A program made the position numbers and the translations under genes. A stretch of DNA of 48,822 nt from Gemmatimonadales bacterium (GTDB lineage Bacteria > Gemmatimonadota > Gemmatimonadetes > Gemmatimonadales > GWC2-71-9). Under the pieces are notes generated by a model. That model saw nothing but the letters and a program-made list of their open reading frames with translations. It did no database searches and had not been told where the DNA came from. Where the stretch lies: contig JAICWE010000019.1 of the NCBI GenBank assembly GCA_025934955.1, positions 1 to 48,822 on the forward strand. The letters are read 5' to 3'. This document shows, piece by piece, positions 47,035 through 48,822 of the stretch (the stretch's first letter is position 1; each line of letters begins with the position of its first letter).

Positions 47035-48293
47035 TGCGGGTCCGCGTCCTGCTCGGCGCCATCGTCCTCTGCGCGGCCGCGGTGGCCGCGCTGAGCGGCG
47101 AATGGCCGTGGCGGCGCCTGCAGGTTGCGACCAGCCCGGTCGCCGCCGCGGTGGCGGCGCCGGCCCGGCCCGCCGGGTACCTCGAGAGCGCCGACACGCT
47201 GCACCGGGGCGAGACGCTGTCGCACCTCTTCGAGCGTCACGGCGTCACCGGCGTGGACCGGGCGACGCTGATTCCGGTGCTCGATCCGCGGCGCCTCCGC
47301 GCCGGCCTCGTCTTCATCTTCCGCAGCGTCCGTGGCGACAGCACGCCGAGCGCCGTCAGCGTGCGCACCGGGCCGGAGGAGCGGGTGGAGCTGCATCGCG
47401 TGGCCGACGGCTGGAGCGCCGCGGCGACGCCGATCCGCTGGACGCCGGAAACCATCCGCATCGAGGGCGGGATCGACAACTCGCTCTACGCAGCGCTGGA
47501 CGACGGTGTCGCCGACAGCGCGCTCGCCGGGCCGGAGCGGATGCGGCTGGCGTGGGACATCGCCGACGTCTTCGCCTGGCAGGTGGACTTCACCCGTGAC
47601 ATCCAGCCGGGCGACCACTTCCAGGTGGTGCTCGAGCGCCTGGTCTCCGAGGAGGGCGAGGTCCGCTTCGGCCGGGTGCTCGCCGCCGACCTCACCGTCG
47701 CCGGCCATCACGTCACCGCGTTCCGGTTCGACGACCCCCGTGGCGGCCATGCCTTCTTCGATCAGGACGGCAACTCGCTCAAGCGTGCCTTCCTGCGCGC
47801 GCCGGTCGAGTTCCGCCGCATCTCGTCCAACTTCGCCGGCGCGCGCTATCACCCGATCCTCGGCCTCACCCGCCGGCACGAGGGCACCGACTACGCCGCG
47901 GCGCCGGGCACGCCGGTGCTGGCGGCGGGCGACGGCATCGTGCTTCGCGCCGGCCGCGCCGGCGGCTACGGCAACCTGATCGAGCTGCGCCATCGCAACG
48001 GTATCACCACGCGCTACGGCCATCTTCAGGCATTCGCGCGCGGCATCCGCGCCGGTACCCATGTGAGTCAAGGGCAGACGATCGGCTACGTCGGCAGCAC
48101 CGGTCTCGCCACCGGCCCGCACCTGCACTACGAGTTCCGCGTCAACGGCATCGCGGTGGATTCGCGCCGTGTGGCGCTCGGCAACGGCGCGCCGGTGGAC
48201 CGCGCCGATCGCGCCGCCTTCGAACGCGAGCGCGCCCGTCTCGCCGCGCTGCTCTATGTCGGCGCGCAGCAGGTGGCCGTCGGGCGGAGCTGA
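47034..48293 (+). CDS. M23 (LytM/EnvC-like) peptidoglycan peptidase with LysM/OapA-like region
   Basis: This 419-residue exported or membrane-anchored protein has an N-terminal hydrophobic helix (VRVLLGAIVLCAAAVAALSG). A LysM/OapA-like part follows (ADTLHRGETLSHLFERHGVT), then a middle domain, then a C-terminal peptidase M23. The zinc residues are present: H282-x3-D286 (RRHEGTDYAA) and H363-x-H365 (GPHLHYEFRV). It is therefore predicted active as an endopeptidase that cuts peptide crosslinks. Its start is coupled to the ftsZ stop (TGATG), so a role in septal splitting is likely. The end is followed by a 34-base gap before hisA. Confidence 0.92.
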   Translation: MRVRVLLGAIVLCAAAVAALSGEWPWRRLQVATSPVAAAVAAPARPAGYLESADTLHRGETLSHLFERHGVTGVDRATLIPVLDPRRLRAGLVFIFRSVRGDSTPSAVSVRTGPEERVELHRVADGWSAAATPIRWTPETIRIEGGIDNSLYAALDDGVADSALAGPERMRLAWDIADVFAWQVDFTRDIQPGDHFQVVLERLVSEEGEVRFGRVLAADLTVAGHHVTAFRFDDPRGGHAFFDQDGNSLKRAFLRAPVEFRRISSNFAGARYHPILGLTRRHEGTDYAAAPGTPVLAAGDGIVLRAGRAGGYGNLIELRHRNGITTRYGHLQAFARGIRAGTHVSQGQTIGYVGSTGLATGPHLHYEFRVNGIAVDSRRVALGNGAPVDRADRAAFERERARLAALLYVGAQQVAVGRS

Positions 48294-48327
48294 AACCGCC
48301 TTCCGACGGCGGCCGTAGCGCCCCGCA

Positions 48328-48822
48328 GTGATTCTCTATCCCGCCATCGACATTCGTGACGGCCGCGTCGTCCGCCTGAGCCAGGGCGAGGCGACGCGGC
48401 AAACCGTTTATGAGGGCGATCCCGCCGCACAGGCCGAGGCGTTCGCCGCGGCGGGCGCGCGCTGGGTGCACGTCGTGGATCTCGACCGCGCGTTCGGCAG
48501 CGGGGAGAACGACGCGGCGGTCGCGCGCGTCATCGCGGCGCTCGACGGGCGGGTGCCGGTGCAGGTCGGCGGCGGCTCCCGGACGATCGAGCGGGTGGCG
48601 GCGCTCGCCGACGCGGGCGCGTCGCGCATCGTCATCGGCACCGTGGCGGTCACCGCCCCGGCATTCGTGACGCGGGCGATCGCGCTCGTGGGGCCGGAGC
48701 GGATCGCCGTCGGCATCGACGCGCGCGACGGGCGCGTGGCGCTGCGTGGCTGGGTGGAGACGAGCGAGACGCTGGTCGAGGAGCTGGCCCGGCGCGTCGT
48801 GGCCGACGGCGCGCGCACGCTG
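48328..48822 (+). CDS. hisA: Phosphoribosylformimino-AICAR ribotide isomerase (partial)
   Basis: The gene runs off the right edge; 165 codons are visible. The start, ILYPAIDIRDGRVVRLSQGE, is characteristic of HisA, with the first catalytic aspartate in AIDI. VHVVDLDRAFG, VPVQVGGGSRTIERVAALAD, RIVIGTVAV and VGIDARDGRVALRGW follow. The last contains the second catalytic aspartate, and the isomerase order distinguishes it from HisF. It catalyses a ring-opening isomerisation in histidine synthesis. The start is GTG 48328. It probably begins a separate function after the division cluster, with no terminator between. Confidence 0.93.
   Translation, partial: MILYPAIDIRDGRVVRLSQGEATRQTVYEGDPAAQAEAFAAAGARWVHVVDLDRAFGSGENDAAVARVIAALDGRVPVQVGGGSRTIERVAALADAGASRIVIGTVAVTAPAFVTRAIALVGPERIAVGIDARDGRVALRGWVETSETLVEELARRVVADGARTL

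Noticed and set aside
44553-48128. Very long open frame on the minus strand (1191 codons) opposite ftsA, ftsZ and the M23 gene, and similar ones at 5319-8111, 36001-38637, 1787-3979 and 9538-11679
   Set aside because: They lie exactly opposite well-identified genes. Their translations are low-complexity, rich in R, A, G, H and D, and show no family motifs. Long antisense frames are expected at this GC content.
48296-48312. Small hairpin CCGCC/GGCGG after the M23 gene
   Set aside because: Only five base pairs and no T tract; not a terminator.
1-48822. CRISPR arrays, insertion sequences, phage genes, toxin-antitoxin or defence islands
   Set aside because: No spaced direct repeats, transposase motifs, inverted-repeat ends or phage signatures were seen. 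The window is dense core and sensory genes on one strand.

Overview
The window is a very GC-rich bacterial chromosome segment in which every convincing gene lies on the + strand, mostly joined by 1- or 4-base stop/start overlaps (TGATG, ATGA, GTGA). Gene content fits a diderm-like bacterium with meso-diaminopimelate peptidoglycan (the MurE DNPR motif) and resembles Gemmatimonadota. That assignment is inferred from gene content and order, because no rRNA or marker tree is available here.

Layout. Positions 1-3652 hold the tail of an upstream gene, folP with an unusual N-terminal extension, and a DUF2723 polytopic membrane protein. Positions 3720-10860 hold yggS-divIVA-PNP-ileS-(DksA-like)-lspA-rluD. 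This is close to the block that follows ftsZ in Firmicutes, but here it lies upstream of the division cluster. Positions 10853-28221 hold a contiguous chemosensory/small-GTPase cluster: cheW, cheY, cheA, cheC, a large TPR protein, a PATAN(DUF4388)-TPR protein, a TPR-roadblock fusion, two roadblock proteins, an MglA-type GTPase, a tandem DnaA-like AAA+ protein, a second PATAN-TPR protein, cheR, cheD, cheB, two more cheW and another TPR protein. No chemoreceptor gene is present. Positions 28146-31503 hold a peptidase-MA-like membrane protein, a 63-residue membrane protein, tRNA-Val(UAC), a secreted TPR protein and tRNA-Asp(GUC). A textbook terminator follows at 31517-31553. Positions 31576-48293 hold the division and cell-wall cluster rsmH-ftsL-ftsI-murE-murF-mraY-murD-ftsW-murG-murC-ftsQ-ftsA-ftsZ-M23 peptidase. 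A truncated hisA starts at 48328 and runs off the window.

How the genes work together. The dcw cluster makes lipid II precursors (MurC-F, MraY, MurG) and polymerises and crosslinks septal wall (FtsW, FtsI) under FtsZ/FtsA/FtsQ/FtsL control. mraZ, murB and ddl are not in it. The middle cluster combines a complete CheC/CheD-type phosphorelay and adaptation set with an MglA GTPase, three roadblock modules, two PATAN proteins and a protein made of two DnaA-type ATPase domains without the DnaA DNA-binding domain. I regard this as the best candidate for an undescribed system: a Che-driven MglA polarity or surface-motility switch with a repurposed DnaA AAA+ component. Another specific observation is that IleS carries a swapped class I signature (G-I-H-H instead of H-I-G-H), a change linked to mupirocin hyper-resistance in some IleS2 enzymes.
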